This document shows, piece by piece, positions 46,400-58,086 of a stretch of 64,000 nt of DNA. Every line of letters begins with the position of its first letter. Position 1 is the first letter of the stretch. The translations under genes and the position numbers were made by a program. The DNA comes from Siphonodentalium dalli (taxonomy: Eukaryota; Mollusca; Scaphopoda; Gadilida; Siphonodentaliidae). The stretch lies in the NCBI GenBank assembly GCA_032622095.1, contig CP136063.1, positions 210,970,355 to 211,034,354 of the forward strand, given 5' to 3'. The notes beneath the pieces were generated by a model. The model was given only the letters and a program-made list of their open reading frames with translations, did no database searches and was not told where the DNA came from.

Positions 46400-47995
46400 A
46401 TATAATAATAAGTTTTTATATAGCGCTTAACCCAGCTTAACCAATTAATAAATAATTGTTCTAAGACGGTAATGACAATTATTACCCTGATGAGCCTTAA
46501 CACTCAGTAACAATCTACTGCTGCCCGGGGACAGGGGAAGGTACAGCCACAATGTGGCTAGCATACTAACAAAATCTGTCACTGCTCATAACACATGGGT
46601 GGTGCAAAACAGTCACAGTATGAGTGTTCTTGATCAAGGGTCACAACTTGGCGTGAAATTTGAAGAGTGTACAATCCAATGATTGCACGCCAATCAATTC
46701 GACCAAGCCACTGCTGTGTGAAACTCACATTAGGCCACCGACGGGCTGCAAACTCCTCTAGCTGTGTTGAAGGCAAAGAAAAGTCTGATGCACTAACCAC
46801 TTGACACAGAGCTCCATATGGGATGTTTGGTCAATGGTGGTTAATAATTAATGGACAACTCATTATGACAAATGTTTCAATCAATAGATGGCCAATGAAT
46901 TTGTTCATGTACATTGAAGCACTGAACACTAAAGCAAGCCAGTGTGTTCATAAATCTAATACATCATGATGTCCCGATACTTGAATCTTTACTTTAGCAT
47001 TGACTGGCTATGCTCATAGAGATTATATTTCATGGTTTTCACTTGTTGAAAATCATGGAACTTTTTAATGTTCTGAACAGGAATTTATAACATTGATAAA
47101 TAACACAGATAATATATTTCTTAGTTAATACCTTTTCCTTAATGTAATTTACCAAATGTGGATGTCCCAGCTCTAAATAGCAGGATGCTTAAGATTCACA
47201 CTGTACTACAACTGTCAAGGCAGCGGCTTCAATTGTTATCCCGCATAAATGGTATTGTAAGTTATTTTCTGGTTATTGAAATGCTTTTCAAATCATGCTA
47301 CATACATGTATGTAAGACAAATTACAGGTCCATTATTTATTAAACAATCTTTTTCCTTCCTCTGGTTTACAATGACCAAAACCAATCCAATGGCACGTCT
47401 GTAATAGGTCTTTAAGTTGTTATAATAACCACACAAATCACTATCTATATATGTTATGTAATGTTCCCAATCATAGTAATATATGTCTTGCAGCCCTAAA
47501 AATTAGGAAAAATATCCCATGACAAATTTAATGCTGTTGCATGTTAGATGCCACATGTTGCCATGGCATTTACCATAGCATTGCTTATTTCCATGGCAAT
47601 TTTGAGTACTGTGTCTTGCATTAAGTCAGAGTGTGTAAACACATACTGGTACCATGTAAACATACAATCAGACATACTCAATCTATATCATAGCCTCGTT
47701 GACTTGTAATTTCTTGGAAGTCATGTGAGCTTCTTCATCTTAGAGTAAGTTAACAAAATTTACTACTGCCATTAACTTTTATTTGTTCCTACTGAGTCTT
47801 GCTAAGAAATGTGTTGACACTGATGTAATACATTTTGAAAGTAATGTATAATAATATTCCCTTCTATCTGTTTCAGACTATCATATGCATACCATTTGAA
47901 TAGTCAATTTGAAGTTTACTGAGACTGGATTTACTGGTAAGTTCAAGAATTTTTAACAAAAAGGGAGACTGCACCTAAATCCATCCATTTATGGG
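46400..47995. other. No coding gene; possible non-coding exon at 47877-47937
   Basis: A segment of about 60 nt near 47877-47937 is bounded by TTCTATCTGTTTCAG and TTACTG/GTAAGTTC, a good acceptor/donor pair, but all three frames have stops. It could be an untranslated or lncRNA exon. The rest is AT-rich with no domain-bearing frame. Confidence 0.35.
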
Positions 47996-47996
47996 G

Positions 47997-48272
47997 CCAT
48001 CTCCTACTATATTCAACTGAAAATGTGCAACGAATGAATGAATTTCAGTCAGCGATGAGTGCAAAATAAACTAATGTACTCCATAAACAATGTAAAACAA
48101 TATGATCATTATAATGAAAATGAGTAAATTGCCTTTTTGCTCATTTTAGTTATAAATATCATATCGTTTTACATCATTCCTAGAGTACATTAGTGTATTT
48201 TACAATCATCGCTGACTCAAATTCATTCTTTTCTTGCATATTTTCAGTTGAATATAGTAGGAGACAGGGACC
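47997..48272. mobile_element. Foldback MITE, about 275 bp
   Basis: Arms of about 115-120 bp (CTCCTACTATATTCAACTGA... and TCAGTTGAATATAGTAGGAG) fold on each other, including CAGCGATGA and CTAATGTACTC. No coding capacity. Confidence 0.85.
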
Positions 48273-48719
48273 AGCCGAGAGGGTGACGTGGGTGAAGAAG
48301 TCTCCATATTCTTGCTCACTTCGCCCTAATTTTGCAGCCTGGCGAAGTATAAGTCACCCTGAAATTTCCAAAGTTGACCAACGAAAATCAGCAAAATATT
48401 CACCCTAATTTACTGCCAACATTGAACATTGATTGAACCCAGTTATCCATTGACACTGTTGTAGATAACACCATAGTTACTATTAACATCTGTATTAATC
48501 TGATTTGGGAGCATATTCACACCTGAGTGTTGATTGCAGACAGCTGTGAATACGGGTTAGTCTCCGAATACCAGTCAACTTTAAGTGTGAAAATTAATTA
48601 TTGGGATGTCCTTCTCGATCTGGATTGACGCAGGTCATTATCCCAGCCCAATCTTTCGCCCAAGTGGAAGTTTATGATAATGGTCGAATGAACAATTGGA
48701 CGTTGAGTTGAGGTTTTTA

Positions 48720-49230
48720 TTAGCTCACCTGAGACGAAGTCTCCGGTGGAGCTATAGTCATCACTCCTCGTCCGTCCGTCTGTACGTCTGTCCGTCCATC
48801 AAGAATCATCTTCTTCTACAGTACCCTAAGGCCAAATGGGTTCATATTTGGTGTGGATGTTCCCTGGTTGACTCAGACTCAGATTTGTTAAAATAAGGTC
48901 ACTGAGACAAATAGTTGCGAAGCTTGGGCCATAACTCTTTCCCACCATAGTAATTCTTGAAACAACTTCTATTCAAGAACCATCAGGCCTATTTAGCTTA
49001 TATTTGGTATGGAAGGTCCTTGGGTGACTGGGGGTCAGATTTGTTCAAATGGGGTCACTGGGTCAAATAGGGGCAGAATCAGGGACATAACGACTTCTTC
49101 TCCAGAATAATTTGGCTGATTTAGCTAATATTTTGTATGGTGGGTCCTTGTGTGACTGGGGTTCAGATTTGTTCAAATGGGGTCAGTGTGTCAAATAGGG
49201 GCCGTGTCAGGAACATAACTTAAAAAAAAA
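48720..49230. repeat. AGCTCACCTGAGACGAAGTC dispersed repeat
   Basis: It starts TTAGCTCACCTGAGACGAAG, continues with a GTCCGTCCGTCTGTACGTCT tract and then about 150-bp units with TTTGGT(G/A)TGGA(T/A)GGTCC, CAGATTTGTTCAAATGGGGT and CAAATAGGGGC. This start and architecture are typical of an abundant mollusc repeat family (from memory, not searched). Confidence 0.75.
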
Positions 49231-49345
49231 ATATTAAAAAAAAAATATTTTAAAATTTAAATCCTTGCTCATATTTAAAAAAAAAAAAAAAATTCAAAAT
49301 GAACAATACAAAAATATTTTTTTCATTTTAACCCCTGATTTTTTG
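49210..49345. repeat. A/T-rich low-complexity tract
   Basis: Long A and T runs with ATATTTTAAAA-like blocks join the preceding dispersed repeat to a C-rich segment (49370-49450). Confidence 0.8.
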
Positions 49346-49624
49346 TATTTTTTTTAGACACAAAATACCCCATTCCACCCCTTCCCCTCCACACCCCTGT
49401 CCCAACTAACACCCCCCCCCCCCAATCTGTACCGCCCCTGCACCCAGCCACCCACTGCAGTCATGAAAAAAAATTATTTAGAAAAACTGATACCATTGTA
49501 ACATCCATAGAGTATGGTATTAGCCCCAGACAGAAAGAGTTAATAACACAGTCATCAATTCAGATATTATCTAGCTGGCTGACAGGTAGGTGTAAACATT
49601 CATGCCCTGTGTGTATCAAAACAA

Positions 49625-50041
49625 AATGCTGTATGTCTGACATTTGCAGAATGAGGTCCCCATAGGGTGAATTTAGTGATGTTACTCTGCACAGTAGGCT
49701 AGCATCACCAAATACACTCTCCAGGGACCTCATTCTGCTTAGGCCTCATCTTCAGGGAAGTATACAGGGTCTTAAATTGACATTTCTACTTACTTTTTCC
49801 ATTCTGTTCAGTTTCTATATCCCCTAATTTGCTGAAGATAAAATTGATAATTGAAGTGCCCAATGGGTGCACATCACCAATTAACTGGACAACTTCAATC
49901 TGTTCCTATGTCTCCCATAGCAGTTGAGGCCTAAGCATAATGAGGTCCCCAGATGGTGAATTTGGTGATGCTAGCCCACCTTTCAGGATTGCAGCACTAA
50001 ATTCACCCTTTAGGGACCTCATTCTGCAAAAGTCAGACACT
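49625..50041. mobile_element. Foldback MITE, GCAGAATGAGGTCCC family (complete)
   Basis: Ends TATGTCTGACATTTGCAGAA and TTCTGCAAAAGTCAGACA are inverted. Internal inverted pairs are CATCACCAAATACACTCTCC/AGGTGAATTTAGTGATG and GGGACCTCATTCTGCTTAGG/CCTAAGCATAATGAGGTCCC. It has the same organisation as 32868-33254. Confidence 0.8.
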
Positions 50042-50109
50042 ATATTCAGGCTTGGCTGTTCCACTATTATATTCTTAACCACCACCTATCCAGTTGTACT
50101 CATTATACC

Positions 50110-51245
50110 CTGATTTGCAAAGAAAACTGGGGGGGGGGGTATATTGGATTGAATTTGTCTGTCAGTATGTCCTCCCATCCATCCCTCTGTTGGGATGTCT
50201 CCATCCGTCCATCAATTTTGTTCTTCTCCACATACATATTAAAGACTGAATGGGTTTATATATTTTGACTCACATTCAGATTTGTTCAAATGAGTTCATC
50301 AGGTCATATAGGTGAGAAGCCAGGGCCATAACTCTTTCCCTCCATAGTAATTCTTCAAAAACCATCAGGCCTATTTAGCTTTTGGTATGGAGGGTCCTTT
50401 GGTGAGTGGGGTTCAGATTTGTACACGTGGGGTCATTTTTAGGAAATTTTGAGGAAAATCAGTTTTCTTCAACTCTTAAAATCTACCGTTTGAAATTTCT
50501 AGATGAATGGATCTCATAGATGGGGATTCACATTTGTTCAAATAGGGGCAGAGATAAGAGATTTAACTCTCAACCACCCACTCTACCTGTATGTATGCTG
50601 TTTGATACTGGTATAATAATATATAGATTCCTATTGATTTCTAAGCTGCCTGGGTGGGGGCAATGAGGCCGTAGATTTGATTTTTCAACCAGTAACAGTC
50701 CATATTTTCCTACTTCGGGTTAAACTGTTCGACCGAAATAGCCACAAATTTTAACATACTTCCACCACAAGGACCATCAGGTCTATTTCGTTGATATTTA
50801 GTATGAAGGGTTCTTTGGTGTCTGGTATTCAAATTTATTCAGATGTGGTCACCAGGTTAAATAGGGTGGGACCATGGACATAACTGGTTGTTTCTATAGT
50901 CATTCTTAAATTGTCTTCTCAAGAGAGGTTGGACTATTTAACTTACATATAGTATGGAGGATCCTTTAGTGACTGATATTCAGATTTGTTAACATCAGGT
51001 CAACCTGTTAAGAAATGACGGGGCTATGGGGAGTTAACACTTTTGTGTTTAAAAAATCATTGAAATACCAAATTCATTAAAACATCTATCTTTGAACTAC
51101 CTAACTGATTAATCTGACATACATGTATGGTGTTTTGGGTCCATGGATAAACGGGCTTCAAACATGTCTAAATGGTTTTGTGGTCTCCAGAGTCCCAGTC
51201 TTTGCAGTCTGGTGAACGACCCCACAGTCTTTGACTGTCTTGTTC
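50110..51245. repeat. Diverged dispersed repeat, several units
   Basis: It starts near a G-run with GGTATATTGGATTGAATT and a CCATCCATCC tract, then units with ACCATCAGG(C/T)CTATTT, TATGGAGG(G/A)TCCTTT and CAGATTTGTT. It ends with AGAGTCCCAGTCTTTGCAGT. Older copy of the 48720 family. Confidence 0.65.
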
Positions 51246-51329
51246 ATATCCATTATTTACATAGCTTACTCATTTTATATGTGAAATTATATAATTATAT
51301 CAGATTATATACAATAATATAATTCTAGT

Positions 51330-51771
51330 CTAATGTCCAGACAAACGACCCATTGCATCGAGAAACTCCATTTTGTCAATTTCTCCTCCTCTTTGAACTC
51401 GCTTATAGTGGCCGATGCTGTTCTCGATGGCTCTATATTTTCTCTTTCTTGGAGCAACTTTTCCACCACATGCCAATTGAATATATGTTGTACACAGTCC
51501 TAGAATCTGACTTGACAATCTGCTTCATTTTCGACATTATGAGTTCTGCGCTGAGTTTGTCGGGATCTGCTTCGTGATTATGCGGCTTTCCTACACTTGT
51601 CACTATGTCATCCTTGGTGTTGACTGTGCCTGGACACCATCTAACGCAACATGTCCAGTGGATACTGTCACTCTTTCTAGTTTTAATACGATATTTGTGA
51701 CAATCAAACAGCAGATTCCTCCCTCCTTTTCTGTTCTCGATAAATGAAACATTAACCTGAACATTAGCCAT
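51330..51771 (-). pseudogene. FLYWCH zinc-finger gene fragment
   Basis: The minus-strand frame starting at 51771 (MANVQVNVSF) contains a FLYWCH-type zinc-binding domain at about residues 16-68: LLFDCHKYRIK, then HWTCCVRWCPG, then GKPHNHEAD. The likely ligands are C41 or C42, C46, H65 and H67. After about residue 90 the frame shifts, and the neighbouring frame continues with GGKVAPRKRKYRAIENSIG to a stop at 51330. FLYWCH domains bind DNA and are often found with Mutator-like transposases; no transposase domain follows here. At about 140 residues it is far shorter than a full MULE protein and looks like a degraded copy or an isolated exon. Confidence 0.8.
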
Positions 51772-52068
51772 TATTATGAAAGATTATGAGAATATCACTG
51801 AAGTTGAAGTAAATTGCCTTTGCATGCATTTATATAGATCGATTTGAGTTCAGGTTGTTCACTCAAGGTACAAACATGCTTATATCGTTCACTCACGGAA
51901 CTAACATACACTAACTACGTACCGGTGATAACTAACTTCTAGGTTGGTCTCGTTCGGGAAATGACACTTGAGACAATTTTTATTTTCAACCAATTGAGGC
52001 GAAATGGTGAAGTTGGGGAGCAACGCATCACCAAAAAATTACATCTTTGTAAACAAGTACAAGTTGAA

Positions 52069-52367
52069 GGGTCTCGGTGGCTCAGTCGGTTAGGTACAAC
52101 TCAAGGCCGTCTCGCCCTCCAGCGCTGGCAATGAGGGTTTAAATGTACATGTTTCCATGATCTACTTTGTAACTTAAAATCTATATCTGGTGGAGTTTCC
52201 AGTTACATGCCAATGGCCAGTGGTTTGCCGCTCATGGTCGACGAGTTTATCAGCCATTGAAATCATTGTCAGATTAGCCGTAAGTGTGCAGATTGCCTCC
52301 ACCACTAACGTTTGCAATGTTGTGATATAGCCTTAGTTGCTGAAAGTGGTATTAAACCCAAATCAAT
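52069..52367 (+). mobile_element. tRNA-derived SINE with 15-bp duplications
   Basis: The head is a tRNA-like pol III promoter with box A GTGGCTCAGTCGGTTAGG (52077-52094) and a weak box B around GGGTTTAAATG (52134-52145). A unique body of about 200 bp follows, with a tail GTGGTATTAAACCCAAATCA then ATCAA, a form seen in mollusc SINEs (known pattern, not searched). Perfect 15-bp target-site duplications CAAGTACAAGTTGAA flank it at 52054-52068 and 52368-52382. It depends on a partner LINE for mobility. The LINE at 19795-22665 is not shown to be that partner. Confidence 0.93.
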
Positions 52368-52448
52368 CAAGTACAAGTTGAATGTGTCTAGCTTGAATTG
52401 ACTGAAGCATTTTAATATGTGGTGGGATTACTTTAATGATCCATGCAC

Positions 52449-52977
52449 GGGGTAGGAACTGCTCCGCGAGGCTGATACCTCTTCCGATCTTCGGTCCAGT
52501 TCTTATCCGATCTGGTCAATGTCACTGGGGATTTTCCCATGGTAAATAACGCAAGTTCATTTGTTGTATATACCTTGCCAGCTACCTCAACTATCGAAAC
52601 ATACTAGTTGGAAATTGTTAAGTAAATGTGGAATAGTAGAATTTATCCATTTTAAGAAATGTTCCAGTTCACTAGTGATGGGTCCCAGTTCACCATTGAT
52701 AAGATCCGTTCACTACCCGAACATCTATGCAACAGACTTTTGGTAAAATAAGTGTGCACATGTGTATGTTTGAACTATAACTTCACACTGGACTCACTTT
52801 TAAAAAAAATTAATCGCTAATGGTTATTGCGATACGGTAGTTTGGTACACGATGTAAAGCACGTCTGTTTTGGAATAAGTACAAAAAACTTGCAAGTGAA
52901 CTGGACACGGATCGATAGTGAACTGGACCGAAAATCACAAGAGGATCTTTTCTCATGGAGCAGTTCCTACCCTGTGC
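52449..52977. repeat. Inverted repeat pair, GGTAGGAACTGCTCC
   Basis: GGGGTAGGAACTGCTCCGCG and TCTTCGGTCCAGTTC (52449-52503) pair with GAACTGGACCGAAAATCACA and GGAGCAGTTCCTACCC (52917-52977). Related blocks (CAGTTCAC, ATAGTGAACTGG) lie between. It is a probable degraded TIR element. The 119-codon frame crossing it has no domain. Confidence 0.6.
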
Positions 52978-53523
52978 CATGGCTGCATCTATTGCTTAGT
53001 TTATACATTTGTTGCAGTGACAACTTTTGTGAATTATCAGGACGTTCTGATCTTAATGAAGTGGAATGCAGGTTTTTACGTACAAGTTATGACCACTTAC
53101 CTCACGGTTACATCTCTATAAAAACAGTCCACATGACAGTTAATCCTTATATTTATATACATTTAGCGAAAAAGCTACTTTTGTAAATGTATTTAAATTG
53201 AAAAGTGTATCGTGACAAAACCAGCCCAAAATATCCCATAGCACCCTTGGCAAAAGTTAACAGGAACAATTTCTCTTTATATTGAAACCCGATGATTTAT
53301 TAAGTCAATCCTGCGCGAGTCCAAATGCGCCCAAAACATTACACGTTCGTCTTTCCAAAACCTATGACGCATCGATGTAATTATGAGGCTGCAGTTATGA
53401 GCTGTTGCGCGTTCACTGAGAAATAATTGCAACTAGCCACGTGGGCGCCGACCAATCAGAATGCTGGATTTAGTGATAATCACACTTAGTATGTAAATAT
53501 ATTCAGATAACACTGTCTCATAT

Positions 53524-53606
53524 GATCTATAAATAGACGGCCAAGTACTTAATTCATTATAATCTCAGTAAGAGTTATGTAAATTAACATGACTCTGGGA
53601 TTCCAG
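53524..53606 (+). promoter_or_regulatory. Possible TATA core promoter
   Basis: GATCTATAAATAGACGG at about 53526 is a good TATA-box match, preceded by a GC-richer stretch with CCACGTGG and CCAATCAG (CCAAT-like) near 53436-53460. An ATG at 53590 opens a 38-codon frame (MTLGFQELNVTREL...). No downstream exon could be linked. It may be fortuitous. Confidence 0.3.
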
Positions 53607-54711
53607 GAGTTGAATGTCACAAGGGAATTACAGCTAAACTCATTCGGCAAACCTCACAAGTCTCCATCCCATATATACTGTCATAGGTCAAGGAGTTCAG
53701 CATGATACATGTACAATTCAAATGGCAGATTTCAGTGCAACATGGAGATCGATGAAGTTTGATGATAACGAAAGTTCGAAAGCACATTTTAAAGAGTTAC
53801 TCCCAATTCCACCACTCATCACATTCAATGTATCCCATCCATCAGTATTTATGAGGACAATGAGATGCATGCATATTCTGCAGAAGACAAGTTAATATGG
53901 CTAGGTAATATACAATCCATTGCGTTCAGTTATTAATTGTTTTTTTTTTGTTGGTTTGTTACAGTTACCAATTTAAGTGTTTCCTGAACTGTTCTACCTC
54001 TTCACTGTTGATATACTCGATCTAACAATTCGATTCAAGATTCGATGTGATTTTGAATCTATTGCTTAAAAATTAAAATACCCGATTCGCAGGGCACTAG
54101 GTCAATGAAGACAGAACTTTCATGGGTCAGAATAGACTACCTAGTTGAAGCATTTTTGGATCAACTTGACAAAGTCAAGTTTGAGCTATTGCCATGGGTT
54201 GGCATCCGTCATCTGTGAGTCCATCCATGATTCATCTACAATTTCCTGTAGCACAGTCTACAAGTCGCATATCTCATCCAATCCTTTTGGAACTTCATAT
54301 AGATCTTTGAGGTGGCCTCTAAATGGGAGCCATTGATCTTTTCAGAAAGTTGTTGAAAAACATGGCCACCAGCAGCCATCTTTGATTTCAAATTTGAATA
54401 TATCGGCACACCCTGCAGCCCACATTTTTTGGAGGACTGTTTTAAAAACTTACAGGCATGTTTAGGATCACCTCTAGATGGGAGCTATATATCTTGAATG
54501 ATTTTCTGTGAAAAACATGGCCATTGGCAGCCATCTTGGATTTTATTCTTTGCATGACTAAATCCTTTGGCATACCCTACAGGCCACATCCTTCATCCTT
54601 TCAAAATATGTTAAAAAACATGGCCTCCTCCAACAGCCTTCTTGGATCTTGAATTTTAATCCATCAGCACATCCTGTTGCCCGAATTTATTGGGGTATTG
54701 TTTTGAATTTA

Positions 54712-55272
54712 GGCCAAAAAAAAAGAAGGTTTTAGTTCTCAGGCCCTGCCGCATTGAATAAAAAGGGCCGCATTAGGCCTTTTTATTGCAATGCCTGATG
54801 TTATGACAAAAAAAACTTACGAAAAAATAAATTTGAAAAGTAGATTTGAAGTAGATGACTACAATTAAGAAAATGATTAGCTGATCCTCATGCTCTTCTT
54901 ACAATTAGTCATTGTGAACAACTTACACTAATAGTAACTTTATACAATTGAAAGGCACAGGACTAAATTCAGGATCACATATTAGAATGGGGAGGTATCA
55001 GTTTTTAGACAACAATAACAGTAGTTAATGTCAGGGGCATTATATAATGCTAGGTAATCCCAAGTCATACACTGGTAGTACAATGTCATTTTTATATAAG
55101 ACTAAATGAGTTTATATGCATAACAGTTCCCTCTACATTTCTGGTTATTACTAGACAGAGGAAGGTATCTGTGTCCATGCTCACTATGCGCAAATAAAAA
55201 ATATAAATAAAACGCTCCCTCCCTCATTGATTTGAAAATAAAATTGCCCGAGAAAACTTTTTTTTTTTGGCC
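54712..55272. mobile_element. 561-bp GGCCAAAAAAAAA TIR element
   Basis: Ends GGCCAAAAAAAAAGA and TTTTTTTTTTGGCC are flanked by TTA on both sides (54709-54711 and 55273-55275). The second duplication copy reads straight through this point (near 60050-60060), giving an empty site. Inner similarity between the ends continues (GTTTTAGTTCTCAGGC against GTTTTCTCGGGCAA in reverse). No coding frame. Confidence 0.85.
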
Positions 55273-55446
55273 TTACAAACATGTTCAGGATCAGCTCTAG
55301 ATGGGAGCTCTCAAATTTGAATGAATAGGCACAGTTTGCCATATAAGGTGATGTCAAGGTCGGTTAAAATGGCGATGGTGAGTAAACAAACCAACTTAAC
55401 ATGGATTCGTTCAATGATCATTATGATGTTTTCTCACGATTTTCAG

Positions 55447-55542
55447 CCATATAATGCAATGCAAAGCAAAGACAAGATTGCAGACGGAGAGGGGTTGCTG
55501 AAGGGAGTTACGATGCTGTGTACTCAAGATGACGACGAATAA
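55447..55542 (+). CDS. Candidate terminal exon, duplication copy 1
   Basis: It follows the acceptor CACGATTTTCAG and encodes PYNAMQSKDKIADGEGLLKG, then VTMLCTQDDDE and a stop that overlaps a canonical AATAAA polyadenylation hexamer (55539-55544). The homologous exon at 60236 differs by a 1-base indel that changes the last residues. It may also be read through from 55321 as an open frame with an upstream ATG, so spliced use is not certain. No family was recognised. Confidence 0.4.
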   Translation, partial: PYNAMQSKDKIADGEGLLKGVTMLCTQDDDE

Positions 55543-55852
55543 AAATATAAACAAGTGGATGAATAATGGTATATTGTTCATACTAAAAACATCATGTTCA
55601 CTACTCTCGAACACTAAACTCCTAATTATGATAGCACTGTCATAATATAGATAATGTTCCTAATGGTATATAGCCTTACTACGTCCCTAATGGTGCATAG
55701 TCAATATTTGTGTTTGGATATATATGTAAATATATATATATATATATAATTTTCTGAATATAACTTGGTAACTAAAACATCAATCGAAATTCACCCACAA
55801 TCTTCATTTTAAAAATTATTTCATTCATAATATGTAACCTCTGATGTACCGA

Positions 55853-55918
55853 GGGACTCACTTGGTTTAGCTGCAATTATCCTTGTAAGCTACATGGTTC
55901 GAATCCATGGGGTTCCAA
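55853..55918 (+). repeat. tRNA-like segment (pseudo-tRNA or SINE head), copy 1
   Basis: It contains a perfect box B, GGTTCGAATCC (55896-55906), in a T-arm-like stem CATGG/CCATG with a 7-nt loop. The 5' half (GGGACTCACTTGGTTTAGCT) has only a weak box A and the acceptor stem pairs poorly, so it is not a functional tRNA. Confidence 0.45.
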
Positions 55919-56150
55919 TTGACGAGGTTTTATGCATATTATAGAAATAATTTTCTAGATATGTGTGTTACATGTATATACATGTAATTGGATTTTGTGT
56001 CAAAAACTGTTATTAATTAAATTAAATTAAAATTTGGCCAATCGGTAAAAGCCGATGTTCAACTAATAGGTCAGATTTAATATGCGATGGGCTATTATTG
56101 GCTGATTCCGATTATCAAAACATCACTACTAACTTCCTTATTTTCCACAG

Positions 56151-56245
56151 GAAAATATCAATAATGTCAATGACCCAGCCAATGACTTCAATTGGCAGTG
56201 AAGAGGTTAATAACGGTTGCAACATTTATGGCTCAAAAGGAGAAT
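56151..56245 (+). CDS. Candidate internal exon
   Basis: A 95-nt open segment lies between TATTTTCCACAG and GAGAAT/GTAAGTAT, both strong splice signals. Its only open frame reads KISIMSMTQPMTSIGSEEVN, then NGCNIYGSKGE (incoming phase needs one base from the previous exon; it leaves one base over). That phase does not match the downstream exons at 57008 or 58087, so it may skip to another exon or belong to a different transcript. No domain was recognised. Confidence 0.4.
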
Positions 56246-57007
56246 GTAAGTATTATCCAGGAATGTTTTTTGAAGTGATAAAACTATAAGATAGTGAAAG
56301 GCAAAGGGATTTCAATGATCGTGAGTCAATGTTCACACAATGCAATGGATCGTTGATGTTCTGCAGCTGTCATTTCTAAGAAGAAAACAGGCCATAAGAT
56401 CGATTAAAGAGATTAGAAAATCCAGAAATATTAGGTTATTATTAGATGGAAAAATAACAGATGAGAAAAAACAAAAACAGGCATGTAAAATTCAACTGAT
56501 AATTAATAGTGATAATTTCAGACTGGCTGATCATGCTATTACAGAAAACACAATATCGGAACTAGTACTATTTTGAACACTTCCTCAAATCATTGATAAA
56601 AAAGTAAATGTTCCTCCATTGATAGTCACTGTCTATAATTTTTATGCGTCCAAGTTGCATGTAAAATTTGTCAAAATGACAATGCTACCTGTATATTCAC
56701 AAATAATCACCAACGCAAATTTTTTATATCAATTTAACACTGAGAAATATGATGAATGAATATTTAAAATGACTGCTTCAACTTTTGGAGCATTTTGTAT
56801 CATTCTCTTGAATAACTACAGTAATAAATTAATTCCATGTTCATTAACTGGTCTATACGCTGTTGTGTGACAAACCCGCTTTCGAGCAGGCAACAAATCA
56901 CGAGCAGCCGCAGTGTAACCTCTTGTTTAAATTGTACTTCATGTTACTATTGTTAATTGCATATCAAAAGAAGTTTCAACTGATTTTAATTTTAAATTAA
57001 ATTTCAG

Positions 57008-57073
57008 AGTTCCATTGATGATTACAAGTATGAAAATATGGCACCACTAAGGCAGCCTTCGATATATGACTGA
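57008..57073 (+). CDS. Terminal coding exon, tandem copy A
   Basis: It follows the acceptor AATTAAATTTCAG and encodes SSIDDYKYENMAPLRQPSIY, then D and a stop, phase 0. The tail-like sequence with YKYENM and a final SIYD resembles a cytoplasmic C-terminus with tyrosine motifs (inference). It is strongly similar to 58087-58188, with the flanking intron and 3' sequence also duplicated. Lack of a gene-wide frame prevents naming. Confidence 0.55.
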   Translation, partial: SSIDDYKYENMAPLRQPSIYD

Positions 57074-57520
57074 AGAGAGCATGATAAATTTTGAATACAC
57101 CGCTCATAGCAAGGGAATGCAGACAGTGAATGTAAACACCCCAAAATAAGTAAGTTCCCCCAGCATATTACACTGTATCTCAAGAATCATGGCGGCCATT
57201 GTGTCACATTCCATAATCCATTGAAAGATCCATAAATGAGTTGATTATGGCTGAAAAAATACCCAATTAAAAGTTAGCCCATATGTTTATCAGAGGGGGG
57301 CTTATGTAAGCACCCCTTTATATACACATTCCAAATATTTTGAGTGGGCAACAAATCCGGTGTCTCACTCAAATGTGGGCAACAATTGTATAGTTTGCAT
57401 TCGCCCTTTTGTTTCATTAAAAATTGGGTCCTGTTCGACCCAGGTTTTGTGTTTACACAATAGTAGTAAGCGAGCAGCCGTTATGTGGTGTAACATCTTG
57501 TTTAAATTGTACTTCATGTT

Positions 57521-58020
57521 TATTATACCGTTACTCTCAAAAGAGAATGTGGGGTATACTGGATTCATTCAATCCTTCACAACGTCCGGACATCTATCCC
57601 TCTGTTTTTCCTTCTGTCCGGGCAGATGTCTCCACCACCATTGGACGAATCTCAATGAAATTTGGTATGGATGTTCACTACTATGAGGGCAATCAATTGA
57701 GTGTTCAATCATATTTTTTCCTGTTTTCTGTTCTGGTCATCATTTATAAATTTGGAAGTGTTGGTTTTTTGTCTGTATCGCCACCACCATAGCACCAGTT
57801 GACAGATTTCAATGGAATTTGGTATGGATGTTCACTATTATGATGGCAGTCTGTTGAGTGTTCAATCGTTTTGTTCATGTTTTCCATTCTACAGTTATTT
57901 ATCTGTGTTTATTTGAAAATGTTAGGGGGTTATTCCCGTTCAAGCAGATATCTCACCCATACTTCGTCAGTTCGAATTTACCACCATGGTGGTATGCCAA
58001 CACCACCGGTGCAGTCTCTT
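57521..58020. mobile_element. 500-bp GTATAC-type repeat inserted in exon duplication B
   Basis: Copy A reads CTTCATGTTACTATTGTTAATTGC. Copy B has ATTATACCGTTACTCTCAAA...CACCGGTGCAGTCTCTTG inserted at that point. The insert contains ATGGATGTTCACTACTATGAG and ATTTGGTATGGATGTTCACT units, as in the 44965-45815 repeat. The empty site in copy A defines its boundaries to within a few bases. Confidence 0.8.
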
Positions 58021-58086
58021 GTTAATTGCATATCAAGATCAGGTTCAACTGATTTTAATTTAAAATTTTAATTTATGCTCTTTCAG

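Larger units (their letters stand above)
54600..56010. repeat. Direct duplication, copy 1
   Basis: It aligns with 59940-60672 in the same orientation: TTTATTGGG(G/C)TATTGTT, CATGTTCAGGAT, GGGAGCTCTCAAATTT, CATATAAGGTGATGTCAAGG, the terminal exon, the tRNA-like segment and TATTATAGAAATAATTT. Copy 1 carries a 561-bp TIR insertion (54712-55272) absent from copy 2. It also has an AT-microsatellite stretch near 55720-55750. Confidence 0.9.

Noticed and set aside
47877-47937. Splice-bounded segment with strong acceptor and donor
   Set aside because: All three frames contain stops, so it cannot be a coding exon. Kept only as a possible non-coding exon.
52827-53186. 119-codon plus-strand frame
   Set aside because: It overlaps a degraded inverted repeat, has no domain and no supporting splice or promoter context.
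55853-55918. Functional tRNA gene
   Set aside because: Box B and T-arm are good, but the acceptor stem and box A are poor. Better explained as a tRNA-derived repeat head.
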